Positions 7,873 to 17,232 of a DNA stretch of 42,486 nucleotides are shown here, piece by piece. The notes beneath the pieces are model-generated. The model was given only the letters and a program-made list of their open reading frames with translations, did not search any database and had not been told where the DNA came from. Position numbers and translations under genes: made by a program. Within the stretch, counting starts at the first letter, position 1. Each line of letters starts with the position of its first letter. The DNA lies in contig NZ_SAXY01000020.1 in assembly GCF_008016535.1 (NCBI RefSeq), forward strand, positions 1-42,486, read 5' to 3'. The stretch comes from Brachyspira pilosicoli (lineage in GTDB: Bacteria > Spirochaetota > Brachyspiria > Brachyspirales > Brachyspiraceae).

Positions 7873-9478
7873 ATATATCATTATACCATTTGTTTATATA
7901 ATCTTTTAACTCATCGTATTTTATTTTTTCTTCTATAAATGAATCTCTATGCCATGGAGAAATCATATTTAATAATTTATCTATATCATCAGAAAATTTA
8001 TTAGAGTTAATATCTTTTATTAATGATTCCAATTTATTTTTTAGTAGTTCTTTATTTTGTTTTTCTTCTATATATTTAAAATCTTTTAAGTGTTTATCAG
8101 AGTTTTTAATATTATCGTATATATTTACATTTTTTATTTTTGCTGATTCTTTTGTGAGTGTAAAAAAATCTATATTTTTTGATAAATCATTAATCAAACT
8201 TTCAAAATGATTTTTATAGCTTAAAAGCGAAGAGGAAGTGTTTCTTAAACAATCATCAAAGCATTTTATTTTGTTATCATCATTTAATCTTTTATATTTT
8301 TTTGTTTCAAAAGTATTTATTTTGTTGCTTGTAATAAAATCTAAAGCTATTGCATTTGAATATTTTGAATGGCTTTTATCATCAACATGACAGAAATCGC
8401 ACCCTGCAAGAAGAATATATTTTGGATTTAAAAACTCTGCTATTCTTAAAGCGGGCATTATAACGCTTCCTTCCATAGGGAAATAAATATTGTCTTGTAT
8501 GTCGTATAATATTTTTTCTAAACTTTCATTGTGCGAGAAAAAAAACTTCCTTTCTTTTTTTATGCTCTTTACGGGGTATGATGTATGCGTTGTAAATAGT
8601 AATATATTCTCTTCTTTAAAAAGGCTCAATATATGTATTATAGAATAAAAGCCTCCATCTGTGGACACCACTGCATTTGGTTTTATGTTATTATTAAGAA
8701 GAGTGTTTAATGAATGAGATACTACTAAAACAAAATGGCTTTCTGATAACTCTTTTATTTTTTCTATATAATTATCTATGGAAGCTCCAGCAGATACTAA
8801 AAGAAGTGGTGTTTCTTTGTTTAGATAATTTTTAAAGCTTTCTATAGAATAATTATTACGCATATTATAAATAATGTTTCTTGCCCATATAGGAGCAAAG
8901 TAATAATTAGATGTTAGAGACATTAATTTCTCTTTTATAATATTTGATAATTGTATTGTAATATTGTCATAATAGTTTTTATTTTCTTCACTAACATTAG
9001 AAGCTCTTATATGTCTTATAACAACAAGTTTTTTAACATTATCTTCTTTAATAAAATTATTAAGAAATAATAAAACATCATTTTCTTCTGATAATATAAT
9101 GATTCTTTTAGCATTTTTTATCTCTATATTTGAAAGTATAAGTTTTAATAACTCTATATCTTTTTCTATTATGACAGCTTTATTTTTATCGTTTAATGAC
9201 AAAAAATAATCTATATGATAAAAAGAAGATACAGACAAAAAGATAGCTATATAATCTGAATTATTATTTTTTATATACTGCTCTATTAATCTTTTAGCTT
9301 CTTCTATAGGGGCATAAAGAGAGGTAAGAGCTTTGTTTTTGTATGATACACTTATTAAATTATTTTTATTAAACTTTATTTCATAGCTATCATTATTATT
9401 AATACTTTCAATTTTTTTTATAGTATTTATGTTATATTTATTTAGTTTTAAAGCGTCTATATTTTTTTTTAATATCAT
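7856..9478 (-). CDS. DUF115 / MptE-like (Maf-type) protein
   Basis: A 540-aa soluble protein. The central block has LLLVSAGASIDNYIEKIKEL, VVSHSLNTLLNN, PNAVVSTDGG and ILLAGCDFCHV, which is the DUF115 domain shared by 6-hydroxymethylpterin pyrophosphokinase MptE and by the Maf proteins that modify flagellin with nonulosonic acids. An N-terminal Rossmann-like region (about 90-170) and a helical, lysine-rich C-terminal tail flank it. In a flagellated spirochaete, a role in flagellin glycosylation is plausible but not shown. Its start codon overlaps the stop of the upstream DUF3108 gene (ATGA), so translation is coupled. Its 3' end overlaps cat by 17 bp. Confidence 0.8.
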   Translation of the reverse strand: MILKKNIDALKLNKYNINTIKKIESINNNDSYEIKFNKNNLISVSYKNKALTSLYAPIEEAKRLIEQYIKNNNSDYIAIFLSVSSFYHIDYFLSLNDKNKAVIIEKDIELLKLILSNIEIKNAKRIIILSEENDVLLFLNNFIKEDNVKKLVVIRHIRASNVSEENKNYYDNITIQLSNIIKEKLMSLTSNYYFAPIWARNIIYNMRNNYSIESFKNYLNKETPLLLVSAGASIDNYIEKIKELSESHFVLVVSHSLNTLLNNNIKPNAVVSTDGGFYSIIHILSLFKEENILLFTTHTSYPVKSIKKERKFFFSHNESLEKILYDIQDNIYFPMEGSVIMPALRIAEFLNPKYILLAGCDFCHVDDKSHSKYSNAIALDFITSNKINTFETKKYKRLNDDNKIKCFDDCLRNTSSSLLSYKNHFESLINDLSKNIDFFTLTKESAKIKNVNIYDNIKNSDKHLKDFKYIEEKQNKELLKNKLESLIKDINSNKFSDDIDKLLNMISPWHRDSFIEEKIKYDELKDYINKWYNDISIFLD

Positions 9479-10227
9479 TTTCCGTCTTTATACTCTCTTA
9501 TAATACCTCTCACTCTAATAGTAAGCCCATATAATTTTTGCTCTGCTATTATAACATCCAAAGGCACTTGATTATATTTATCTTTTGCTATTAAAGCATC
9601 TGTACCATATTTACCATTTTCATATACTCTTACGGTTTGTAGTTTGTTTCTTTCCAATTTTGTTTTTAACTCACCGCCGTTTTCTATTACAAATCTAATA
9701 TCTTTTTTTAATTTTTTTCCCTCAAGCCAATTAATCTTAAAAGTACCTATATTTTTATCAACAAACCTCATAAAAAATACCAATGATAAAGCATCAAAAG
9801 CTAAACCTTCATAAGTTATTTTTTCATCAGTTGTTCTTTTATCATTATAAATAAAATATTGTTCTTTATGATTAAATTTTAAAGTTTCATAATTAGTCCA
9901 ATCGCCCTCTTTAGCATCTTTAGTTAATAGTAAAGGAATAAAGTCATTTGTAGATACCCAAGCCTCAAACACATCGCTTACTTTATAAACAAAATTAGCA
10001 GCCCCTGTGCTATATACATGAGCATATAAATGATAAGCAGGAACTCCATCTACATTACTAATTGCTAACACTTTAGCTTCAAGCACTCCAACTTTTCCGC
10101 TTATATTAAACTCTGGTACCTGTGCTAATACATCATATCTAATATATTCTCCAACTTTAAAAGTTTGATTATAGCAAAAAACTATATTTGATATTAGTAT
10201 TGTTAGTGTTAAAACATATTTAATCAT
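9475..10227 (-). CDS. DUF3108-family exported protein
   Basis: The protein has an N-terminal signal peptide ending near CYNQ and is probably periplasmic or outer-membrane associated. The body follows the DUF3108 pattern: FKVGEYIRYDV, a central KVSDVFEAWV, and a C-terminal PLDVIIAEQKLYG block, mostly beta strands. I chose the second ATG (10227) because AAAAGGA (10240-10234) then sits 6 nt away; the ATG at 10233 would abut it. The stop overlaps the DUF115 start, so both form one transcript from the leftward promoter at 10290-10262. The biochemical function is unknown. Confidence 0.8.
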   Translation of the reverse strand: MIKYVLTLTILISNIVFCYNQTFKVGEYIRYDVLAQVPEFNISGKVGVLEAKVLAISNVDGVPAYHLYAHVYSTGAANFVYKVSDVFEAWVSTNDFIPLLLTKDAKEGDWTNYETLKFNHKEQYFIYNDKRTTDEKITYEGLAFDALSLVFFMRFVDKNIGTFKINWLEGKKLKKDIRFVIENGGELKTKLERNKLQTVRVYENGKYGTDALIAKDKYNQVPLDVIIAEQKLYGLTIRVRGIIREYKDGK

Positions 10228-10261
10228 AAACATTCCTTTTATAACAGTTTATATTTATAAT

Positions 10262-10290
10262 AATATACTGAAATGATTATATTTTGTCAA
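10262..10290 (-). promoter_or_regulatory. Leftward consensus promoter (DUF3108-DUF115 operon)
   Basis: On the minus strand, TTGACA (10290-10285), 17 bp, then TATATT (10267-10262). It is followed by a short leader to the ATG at 10227. It shares TTGACAAAA and TTTCAGTATA with the opposing promoter at 10363-10391. Confidence 0.75.
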
Positions 10291-10310
10291 TTTTTTATTG
10301 TTATTTTTTG

Positions 10311-10325
10311 CATATAACTTATATG
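10311..10325. promoter_or_regulatory. Perfect palindrome CATATAA-C-TTATATG between divergent promoters
   Basis: A 7+1+7 bp perfect inverted repeat sits near the midpoint between the two divergent -35 boxes (10290 and 10363). It is a possible operator. No regulator gene is adjacent, and the AT-rich context makes chance occurrence possible. Confidence 0.4.
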
Positions 10326-10362
10326 TCAAAAAATTAATAATATATCTATAAAAATATAAAAA

Positions 10363-10391
10363 TTGACAAAACGTATTTGTTTCAGTATACT
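10363..10391 (+). promoter_or_regulatory. Rightward consensus promoter of the type IIG RM gene
   Basis: TTGACA (10363-10368), 17 bp, TATACT (10386-10391). Predicted transcription starts near 10398, only about 14 nt before the ATG at 10412, with no Shine-Dalgarno between. Confidence 0.75.
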
Positions 10392-10411
10392 TAATTAATA
10401 ATAATATTATT

Positions 10412-12847
10412 ATGTATAAGGTTATCAAAAAAATTATGACATACATAGTTGATTTACCAGAACAAGAATTAAAAAATAAAATAGCAAAAGATTTTTTTAA
10501 TAATTTTGATAATACTCAGATTATTAATGAAATAGATTTCGCTATCAGCTTAAAAGAAAATACAGAACTTTATATTTTATGGGCTGAAGCTAAAAAGGGA
10601 AGAAGTAATATTTATAAATCTTTTGTACAATTGATACTTACAATAGGTAAAAAGAGAGTATTTGATAAAAAACTTCCGCCTAAATTTTTAGGTGCTTTTG
10701 ACTGCGAAAAAATAGCATTTATAGAATATTATAAAGTAATGCATATATTTTTAAAGAATGATTTTAATTGGAATGTTACACCTTCAGACCATAATACAAA
10801 AGAATTCAAAGAACTTTATAATTTAGCAGAAGAAATATTGAAAGAAGAAAGTTTTATTTATTATTTTGAAGAAGATGAAGATGAAATAAAGAGCTTTATT
10901 AAAGATAATTTTAATACTGATAAAAGTTCATTAAATAAAATACAAATAGATAAAAATAATTTTGTAAATATTTATTATAAATGGCTTGAAAGGGTAAAAT
11001 CCAAAATTAACGCCGACTGGGAAAAGATAAAAAAAACAGGTATAATAGATGCTGATTTTTATCTTGCTGATTTACTTAGCGAAAATAATTTAACATTAAA
11101 AGATAAGTTATTTGTACTTCTAAAGAATAACTATTATGAGCTTGATAGAAAAATAGATAATGAGGGATTTTTAACTTTAAAGCAGGTTTATTTTAATGAT
11201 AATCAAAAGAGCCATAAAGATTTTTGGAGTATATATAAAAGACCTCCCAAAGAAGAATATTGGGATTATATTATTGAACGTCGGGATCTATTGGTTTCAC
11301 AGGATATACGAGAGCGTAAAGGCTCATTTTTTACACCACGACTATGGGTTGAAAAATCTCAGGAGTTTATATCCGATGTTTTAGGAGAAAACTGGCAAGA
11401 TGAATATTATATATGGGATTTGGCTGCAGGAACTGGAAATCTTTTAGCGGGACTAACAAATAAATATAAAATATTTGCCTCTACTATAGACAGAGCAGAT
11501 GTAGATATAATGAAAGAGCGTATAAAAAATGGAGCCAATTTATTAGAAGACAATGTATTTCAATTTGATTTTCTTAATGATGATTTTTCTAAATGCCCTC
11601 AAGCACTAAAAGAAATAATCGACGATGAAGAGAAAAGAAAAAAATTAGTTATTTATATAAACCCTCCATATGCTGAGGTCTCTACAAAAAAAAGAAAACA
11701 AGGCAAAGTAGGGGTAAATATTTCTTTAACTCATAATAAATATATGGATATATTGAAAACGGCAGGTCGTGAATTATTTGCTCAATTTTTTATACGCATA
11801 TATAAAGAATTAAACGGATGTATATTATGCTGTTTTTCAACACTAAAATATGTTAATGGCAGTGCATTTGAAAGTTTTAGGGAAACTTTTAGAGCTAAGT
11901 TTTTAAAAGGTTTTATTGTTCCAGCAGATACTTTTGACAATGTAAAAGGTCAATTTCCAATAGGCTTTCTAATTTGGGATACTTCAAAAGAAAACAATGC
12001 AAGACATATAAAAGTAAATGTATATGATAAAAATAATAAATCTTTTGGAAGAAAAAAAATATATTTTTATAAAAATGATAGATATATAAACCAATTTATT
12101 AATGAATATAAAACTAATGATAATAATAATATTGGTTTTTTAGATGGAATTAATGGTAATGATTTTCAGCATAATAATATTATTTATATTTTAAACAGTA
12201 GGAAACAAGTTGTAAATCCGAGAGGTATATGGATAAACTTAAATAATTTAATACCTTTATGTATTTATTTATCAGTAAGACAATGCATTAAAGCAAACTG
12301 GATTAATGACCGCGACCAATTTCTTTATCCTAATGATTTTTGGAAAGAAGATAAAGAGTTTCAAAGTGACTGTTTAGCTTTTACACTCTTTCATAATCAA
12401 AACCGTATATCCGATAAAGAAGGCATTAATAACTGGATACCTTTTACTGAACAAGAAATTGATGCTAAAGGTATTTTTAATTCTCATTTTATGATAGATT
12501 TTATTAATGGCAAAATAAAAACATCTAATAATGAAAACAATTTGATTTTAGATGAAAGTTTTTTTTATATAGGAGATGAAAAAATAAATTTCTCTTTAGA
12601 AGCTTTAGAAGTTTTTGATGAAGGCAGAAAATTATGGAAATATTATCATTTATTCGATAGTATTAATATTAATGCTTCTTTTTATGATATACGCGGGTAT
12701 TTTCAAGGTTTCAAAAACAATCGCATGAATAATAAAAGCGATGATGAAAATTATAATATTTTAATGAATAACTTAAAAGAAAAAATGAATATATTAGCTA
12801 AAAAAATAAGCTATAAAGTATATGAGTATAGTTTTCTTAAAGAATGA
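10412..12847 (+). CDS. Type IIG restriction-modification enzyme (nuclease + N6-adenine methyltransferase)
   Basis: One chain seems to carry both activities. Near the N-terminus EIDFAIS...LWAEAKKG gives Asp42 and Glu59-Ala-Lys61, the pattern of a PD-(D/E)XK nuclease. The methyltransferase follows: KGSFFTP (usual start of the SAM domain), motif I DLAAGTGNLL from residue 336, and motif IV NPPY at 417-420, the adenine-N6 class. The C-terminal 300 residues would hold target recognition. At 811 aa it is somewhat short for type IIG. The start could also be Met9 (10436); neither has a good ribosome-binding site. It stands alone with its own promoter, diverging from DUF3108. Target sequence cannot be predicted by eye. 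Confidence 0.85.
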   Translation: MYKVIKKIMTYIVDLPEQELKNKIAKDFFNNFDNTQIINEIDFAISLKENTELYILWAEAKKGRSNIYKSFVQLILTIGKKRVFDKKLPPKFLGAFDCEKIAFIEYYKVMHIFLKNDFNWNVTPSDHNTKEFKELYNLAEEILKEESFIYYFEEDEDEIKSFIKDNFNTDKSSLNKIQIDKNNFVNIYYKWLERVKSKINADWEKIKKTGIIDADFYLADLLSENNLTLKDKLFVLLKNNYYELDRKIDNEGFLTLKQVYFNDNQKSHKDFWSIYKRPPKEEYWDYIIERRDLLVSQDIRERKGSFFTPRLWVEKSQEFISDVLGENWQDEYYIWDLAAGTGNLLAGLTNKYKIFASTIDRADVDIMKERIKNGANLLEDNVFQFDFLNDDFSKCPQALKEIIDDEEKRKKLVIYINPPYAEVSTKKRKQGKVGVNISLTHNKYMDILKTAGRELFAQFFIRIYKELNGCILCCFSTLKYVNGSAFESFRETFRAKFLKGFIVPADTFDNVKGQFPIGFLIWDTSKENNARHIKVNVYDKNNKSFGRKKIYFYKNDRYINQFINEYKTNDNNNIGFLDGINGNDFQHNNIIYILNSRKQVVNPRGIWINLNNLIPLCIYLSVRQCIKANWINDRDQFLYPNDFWKEDKEFQSDCLAFTLFHNQNRISDKEGINNWIPFTEQEIDAKGIFNSHFMIDFINGKIKTSNNENNLILDESFFYIGDEKINFSLEALEVFDEGRKLWKYYHLFDSININASFYDIRGYFQGFKNNRMNNKSDDENYNILMNNLKEKMNILAKKISYKVYEYSFLKE

Positions 12848-12913
12848 CATAAAAAATAATAGAGAAAATAAAAAACACAATTATAAAAATATTTTTATTA
12901 GTTTTTATTATAA

Positions 12914-12942
12914 TTGACTTTTAAGCATATTACAGATATAAT
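12914..12942 (+). promoter_or_regulatory. Promoter of fmt, predicting a leaderless mRNA
   Basis: TTGACT (12914-12919), 17 bp, perfect TATAAT (12937-12942). The fmt ATG is at 12951, so transcription should start within a base or two of it. An inverted repeat CAATTATAA (12878-12886) / TTATAATTG (12908-12916) overlaps the -35 and may end the upstream transcript. Confidence 0.6.
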
Positions 12943-12950
12943 AAAAGCCT

Positions 12951-13889
12951 ATGTATAATGTAATAATAGCAGGCTCTACAGATTTTACTTCAGATTGTAT
13001 TTTGCAATTAATGAAAATGAATAATGTAAATATATCAGCGGTAATCTCTACAATAGACACAAAAAAAGACAGAAAAGGCAATATTATCCCAAATCCCGTA
13101 ACAGTTACAGCATTAGAAAATAATCTAAATTTACTAAAACCAGAAAATATTAACAGTGATGATTTTTATAATACACTTACGAATTTTAATGCTGATTTTT
13201 TTATAGTTGTGGCATATGGTAAAATACTTTCAAAAAGAACATTGTCTATACCAAAAATAATGTCTATGAATATTCACGGCTCGCTTTTACCTATACTAAG
13301 AGGTGCAAGCCCTGTTGAACATGCTTTACTTTATGGATTTGACAAAACAGGCACTACATTACAAAAGATGGATTATAAACTTGATGAAGGCGATGTTATA
13401 TTGCAAGATGAGTTTGATATAGACAAGAGTTGGCAATTTAATGAACTTTATGAGAAAATTAAAAAAAGTGGAGTTTTCATTTTAAAAGAGTTTTTTGACA
13501 ATGCTGATAAATATATACATAATCTAAAAAAACAAGATGATAGCAAAGCTACTTATTGTACTAAAATAAAAAAAGAAGATGGAAGGCTATATTTTAATAA
13601 AAGTGCATTAGATCTTCATAATATGACTAAAGCCTTTGTACGCTGGCCTGTTGCTTATTGTTATTATAATGATATTTCTATAAAGGTTTTTAAAAGTGAA
13701 TATAAAGAAATCAAAAATAACAGCAATGATTTTGGTAAAATAGTTCATGTTGATAATGATGGTATACATGTTCAAGCATTAGATGGAATATATATTATAA
13801 AAGAACTTCAGAGAGAGGGCAAAAAAAGACAAAGCGTAAAAGAGTTTTTATGCGGTAATAAGTTAAATATAAATGAATATTTTAATTGA
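12951..13889 (+). CDS. fmt: Methionyl-tRNA formyltransferase
   Basis: Fmt transfers a formyl group from 10-formyl-tetrahydrofolate to Met-tRNA(fMet) for bacterial translation initiation. The N-terminal Rossmann domain opens with VIIAGSTDF. The catalytic block is VVAYGKIL...NIHGSLLPILRGASP (family SLLPxxRGAxP) with the catalytic Asn-His, and a smaller C-terminal OB-like domain follows. At 312 aa the length is normal. No peptide deformylase gene lies beside it, unlike many genomes. The mRNA appears leaderless (promoter -10 ends 8 bp before the ATG). The PASTA-protein gene begins 30 bp after it and may be co-transcribed. Confidence 0.95.
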   Translation: MYNVIIAGSTDFTSDCILQLMKMNNVNISAVISTIDTKKDRKGNIIPNPVTVTALENNLNLLKPENINSDDFYNTLTNFNADFFIVVAYGKILSKRTLSIPKIMSMNIHGSLLPILRGASPVEHALLYGFDKTGTTLQKMDYKLDEGDVILQDEFDIDKSWQFNELYEKIKKSGVFILKEFFDNADKYIHNLKKQDDSKATYCTKIKKEDGRLYFNKSALDLHNMTKAFVRWPVAYCYYNDISIKVFKSEYKEIKNNSNDFGKIVHVDNDGIHVQALDGIYIIKELQREGKKRQSVKEFLCGNKLNINEYFN

Positions 13890-13919
13890 TATAAAATAAA
13901 TGGAGTAATAATTATATTT

Positions 13920-14567
13920 ATGAAAGAGTTATTCAAAAAAATTAAGTCTAAGTTTAATAATTTTTACAATGCTTATATAAAGAAGTTTATGAATAAGATA
14001 CTTCCTAAGGGAATATTAACAGAAGATAGATCTCTTTTAGTAATAAAAAGGCTAATAATTTTTGCTATATTTTTATTTGTTTTGCAGGGAATAATAGTTT
14101 CAGTTGTTGTTTTTATAGTAGTAAAAGCAGGAGGGGAGTCTTTTGTGCTTCCAGATGTACAGGGAGTTGAGGCATTTGAAGCTTTTAATGTAATAGCAAA
14201 AGAAGATATGAATTTAAATATACAATCTCACTATTTCAAAGACTACCCATTAGGCACAATAGTAAGCCAAGAGCCTAAAGGCGGTATGAGAGTAAAAAGA
14301 GGAAGAACAGTTTATTTGGTTGTAAATGTGCCGGAGCAGGTTTTAGTAAAAATGCCTGATCTTATAGGAAAATCATACGATGAAGCTGTTAGTATAATTT
14401 CTAATGATATTATTTCAAAAATGCCTAATGTTAAAATACTTCCAAAAGTTGATGATAATAATGCTGATTATGATAACAATGTGGTATTATCACAAGTTCC
14501 TAATGCTAATGAAGTTATAACAATTAATACAGAAATAGTATTGACTGTTAATAACAAAACAGAGTAA
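13920..14567 (+). CDS. Membrane-anchored PASTA-domain protein
   Basis: A 215-aa single-pass protein. It has a basic N-terminal cytoplasmic segment (about 1-45), one hydrophobic helix (about 46-70), then PASTA repeats facing the periplasm: one starting VLPDVQGVEAFEAF with SQEPKGGMRVKRGR, and another starting VKMPDLIGKSYDEAV with SQVPNANEVI. PASTA domains bind cell-wall peptidoglycan fragments in PBPs and Ser/Thr kinases. There is no kinase or transpeptidase domain, so it is a stand-alone wall sensor or tether. It lies 30 bp after fmt. The ribosome-binding site is weak (GGAG about 16 nt from the ATG). Confidence 0.85.
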   Translation: MKELFKKIKSKFNNFYNAYIKKFMNKILPKGILTEDRSLLVIKRLIIFAIFLFVLQGIIVSVVVFIVVKAGGESFVLPDVQGVEAFEAFNVIAKEDMNLNIQSHYFKDYPLGTIVSQEPKGGMRVKRGRTVYLVVNVPEQVLVKMPDLIGKSYDEAVSIISNDIISKMPNVKILPKVDDNNADYDNNVVLSQVPNANEVITINTEIVLTVNNKTE

Positions 14568-14670
14568 TATTTGTATTTTTTTATTATTTTTATTATATTC
14601 TTTATATAAAAATTATTAATTGCTAAAGAAATATAGTTTGTTTCCGATTTTAGTATAGAAGAGGTGTATT

Positions 14671-15471
14671 GTGGAAAAGCGAAAATGTGAATTTTGTAAT
14701 AGCAATGAATATCAACCCTATATAAAAACAGATTTAGTAAGTTATAGTAAATGTTCAAATTGCGGACTTATCTTTCAAGCCCCCATTATCACTCAAGAAG
14801 AAATAGATGCCATATATGATGATAATTATTTCGAGTATGAAGTAGCTAATCATGATAATTTTTTTGCATTAATAGAACTTACTCTAAAAGATATAGGGTT
14901 TGAAAAAATAGAAAATGAACTTCCGAATAAAAATGTATTAGATATAGGCTGTGCCACTGGTATGACTCTTAATTATCTAAAAAGTAAGGGATATAACACT
15001 ACTGGTATAGAAATTTGTGCTGCTTCTGCAGAATATGCAAGAAAGCATTATAATTTAAATATTTATGAGAAGCCTCTTATAGATGTAGCTTTTCCTGATA
15101 ATTATTTTTCTTTTATACATTTTTCTCATGTTATAGAGCATGTGCCGAATCCTTCAGATACTTTAAAAGAGGTTTATAGAATACTTGCTAAAGGAGGATA
15201 TTTAGCTATTACTACTCCAAATGCTGATGGAATGTTTGCAAAAAAATACGGGGCTAATTGGAGAGCTGTTATGCCTCAGCATTTATGGCTATTTTCAAAA
15301 CCTGTGCTTTCAAATTATTTAAAACAGGTTGGGTTTAATATAATAAGTGATTTTTCTTGGGGAAGTATACCTATAGAGAAAAAACCTAATAAGATAGTAA
15401 AAAAGTTTTTTGATAAATTTGTGAAAAAATTCAATAAAGGCGATGTTATGCTTTTCTTATGCAAAAAGTAA
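14671..15471 (+). CDS. Class I SAM-dependent methyltransferase with N-terminal zinc ribbon
   Basis: The start is GTG, preceded by GAGG. Residues 6-31 hold two Cys pairs (CEFC, CSNC), a zinc ribbon. The Rossmann methyltransferase follows with motif I VLDIGCATG (89-97), the acidic ribose-binding Glu in TTGIEI, and SHVIEHVPNP, a Methyltransf_11/23 type signature. Such zinc-ribbon methyltransferases often modify sugars or small metabolites; the substrate here is unknown. It is 266 aa and lies 21 bp before the FapA-like gene, likely in one transcript. Confidence 0.85.
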   Translation: MEKRKCEFCNSNEYQPYIKTDLVSYSKCSNCGLIFQAPIITQEEIDAIYDDNYFEYEVANHDNFFALIELTLKDIGFEKIENELPNKNVLDIGCATGMTLNYLKSKGYNTTGIEICAASAEYARKHYNLNIYEKPLIDVAFPDNYFSFIHFSHVIEHVPNPSDTLKEVYRILAKGGYLAITTPNADGMFAKKYGANWRAVMPQHLWLFSKPVLSNYLKQVGFNIISDFSWGSIPIEKKPNKIVKKFFDKFVKKFNKGDVMLFLCKK

Positions 15472-15492
15472 TTTAATAAAAGGAGATAAAAA

Positions 15493-17214
15493 ATGATGAC
15501 TAGCGGTAATCTTAATATTGACAAAAATAATTATGAATTTGCTTTTGATGATTCTATTGACATAAGAGAAGTATATGACAAAGTTGTTGATTCTAACAGT
15601 GATGACCAAACTTTATATGATGAACTTTTAAGATATTATGTAGTACCAGGAGTGCAGGTATTAAAATCTATATCAAAAAGAGAGGGTATAAAGGCTGGCA
15701 AGAATGTAAAGTTTGATAAAATGACAGGTATATATAGAAGCACTACTTATGGTTATGTATCTTATAATGGTGTAAAATCTGTATCGGTTATTCCTGTTAT
15801 AAATATTTCTTATAAATGGAGAGGCGTATTAGTGCTTCCTCCGCAAAAAGATGCAAAAAGGCAGCTTAGTCTTGAAGAGATACAAATGATGATTTCTGAT
15901 ATACCTATAAAACTTATGGTAGATTATGATAAGATTGCTGAACTTGTGGAACGTAATTTAAAAGATAATGAAGGAGTATGCTGCGTATTTGTTGAGGGAA
16001 GAAAACCTGTTGATGGTAATGTTCAAAAGGTTGTTTTAGATTATGATTTATCCATAGGTACAGGAAAGAAATCAGAAGATGGCTCTATAGATTTTAAAGA
16101 GAGAAGTTTTGTACACAATATAGATGCTAATGTTCAAATAGCACATTTTATTCCAGAGAAGCCTGCTGTTGATGGACTTGATATATATAATGAGGTTATG
16201 GATGCTAATTTTGATGAGGATACTTGTTATAAGATAGGAAATAATCTTAAAGTTGATGATGACGGTATTACTATACGAAGTGCTATAAGAGGCATACTTG
16301 TTAATAGCAGCAATAACACTTTATCGGTTAGCGATACTGTTGAGATAGATAAGGTTGATTTATCTACTGGTAATATAGAGGTTGATGGGTCTGTTATTAT
16401 TAAAGAAAATGTTACTCAGGGTTTTAGTATAAAGACAGAGGGTAATATAGAAGTTTATGGTAATATAGAAGATGCTAAAATAGATTGCGGAGGAAATTTA
16501 ATTGTTTCTGGCGGTATTATAGGCGGACCTGATAGTGATATTAATATAAAAGGTAAAATTTATTCTTCTTTTATTAGAAATGCTAAAATTATGTGTAAAG
16601 ATGATGTTATAAGTCAGCAGATAGTTAATTCTGATATATCTAGTAGTAATAGAGTTATAGCATTAGAAGGTAAAGGTGTTATAATTGGAGGTTCTATTAA
16701 AGCTTTAAATGGTGTTTGGGCTAGAAGTATTGGTGCTATAAGTGAATCAAAAACTACTATAATGGTTGGAAGAGACCCTGAAGCTGATGCTTTATTTAAA
16801 GAAATTACAAATACTCTAAAAACTAACAAAGAAGAAATTAGTAAGATTAAATCATTGCTTGGTTCTGAATATTTTAGAGACCCAAGAGCATTTATAGCAA
16901 GAATAGCTCCAGATAAAAGAGAAGCTATAAAAGGAATATTAAAAAGAATTACTAATTTGATAAAAGAAACTAATGATTTAGAGCAAAAAAGAAATGAAAT
17001 GTCTGAAGAGTTTGAGAGATTGTCTGGAAGCAGCATTACTTCTATGGAAGGTTTTTTTCCAGGTGTTACTATATATATATCTAATATAAGAAAGTATATT
17101 ACAAATAAAATATCTGGTACAGAGTATTTTTATTCTAAAGAAAAAAGAGATATTTCTGAAAAAGCTCCTAAACATTTAGATGAAGCAGAGTATACAAGAC
17201 CAAATAACCAATAA
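15493..17214 (+). CDS. FapA-family protein (DUF342, flagellar assembly protein A-like)
   Basis: A 573-aa protein. The N-terminal part (about 1-250) includes the AHFIPEKPAVDGLDIYNE block characteristic of DUF342/FapA. The middle (about 270-420) is a repetitive glycine-rich beta-helix (GNIEVDGSVIIKENV, GGNLIVSGGIIGG). A helical coiled-coil tail (about 430-520) follows. The family is cytoplasmic and linked to flagellar placement or cell-envelope polymers in Vibrio and others; its exact role in spirochaetes is not established. AAAGGAG lies 8 nt before the first of two Met codons. It probably forms one transcript with the methyltransferase before it. Confidence 0.85.
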   Translation: MMTSGNLNIDKNNYEFAFDDSIDIREVYDKVVDSNSDDQTLYDELLRYYVVPGVQVLKSISKREGIKAGKNVKFDKMTGIYRSTTYGYVSYNGVKSVSVIPVINISYKWRGVLVLPPQKDAKRQLSLEEIQMMISDIPIKLMVDYDKIAELVERNLKDNEGVCCVFVEGRKPVDGNVQKVVLDYDLSIGTGKKSEDGSIDFKERSFVHNIDANVQIAHFIPEKPAVDGLDIYNEVMDANFDEDTCYKIGNNLKVDDDGITIRSAIRGILVNSSNNTLSVSDTVEIDKVDLSTGNIEVDGSVIIKENVTQGFSIKTEGNIEVYGNIEDAKIDCGGNLIVSGGIIGGPDSDINIKGKIYSSFIRNAKIMCKDDVISQQIVNSDISSSNRVIALEGKGVIIGGSIKALNGVWARSIGAISESKTTIMVGRDPEADALFKEITNTLKTNKEEISKIKSLLGSEYFRDPRAFIARIAPDKREAIKGILKRITNLIKETNDLEQKRNEMSEEFERLSGSSITSMEGFFPGVTIYISNIRKYITNKISGTEYFYSKEKRDISEKAPKHLDEAEYTRPNNQ

Positions 17215-17232
17215 TTTTAATATTTTTCATCA

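Noticed and set aside
10255-10446. 63-codon leftward frame across the divergent promoter region
   Set aside because: It covers both promoters and the palindrome, has low-complexity Ile/Tyr/Leu content and no RBS.
11021-11045. A-tract in the type IIG gene as a phase-variation switch
   Set aside because: Only eight A residues, common by chance in this AT-rich genome; no evidence of length change.
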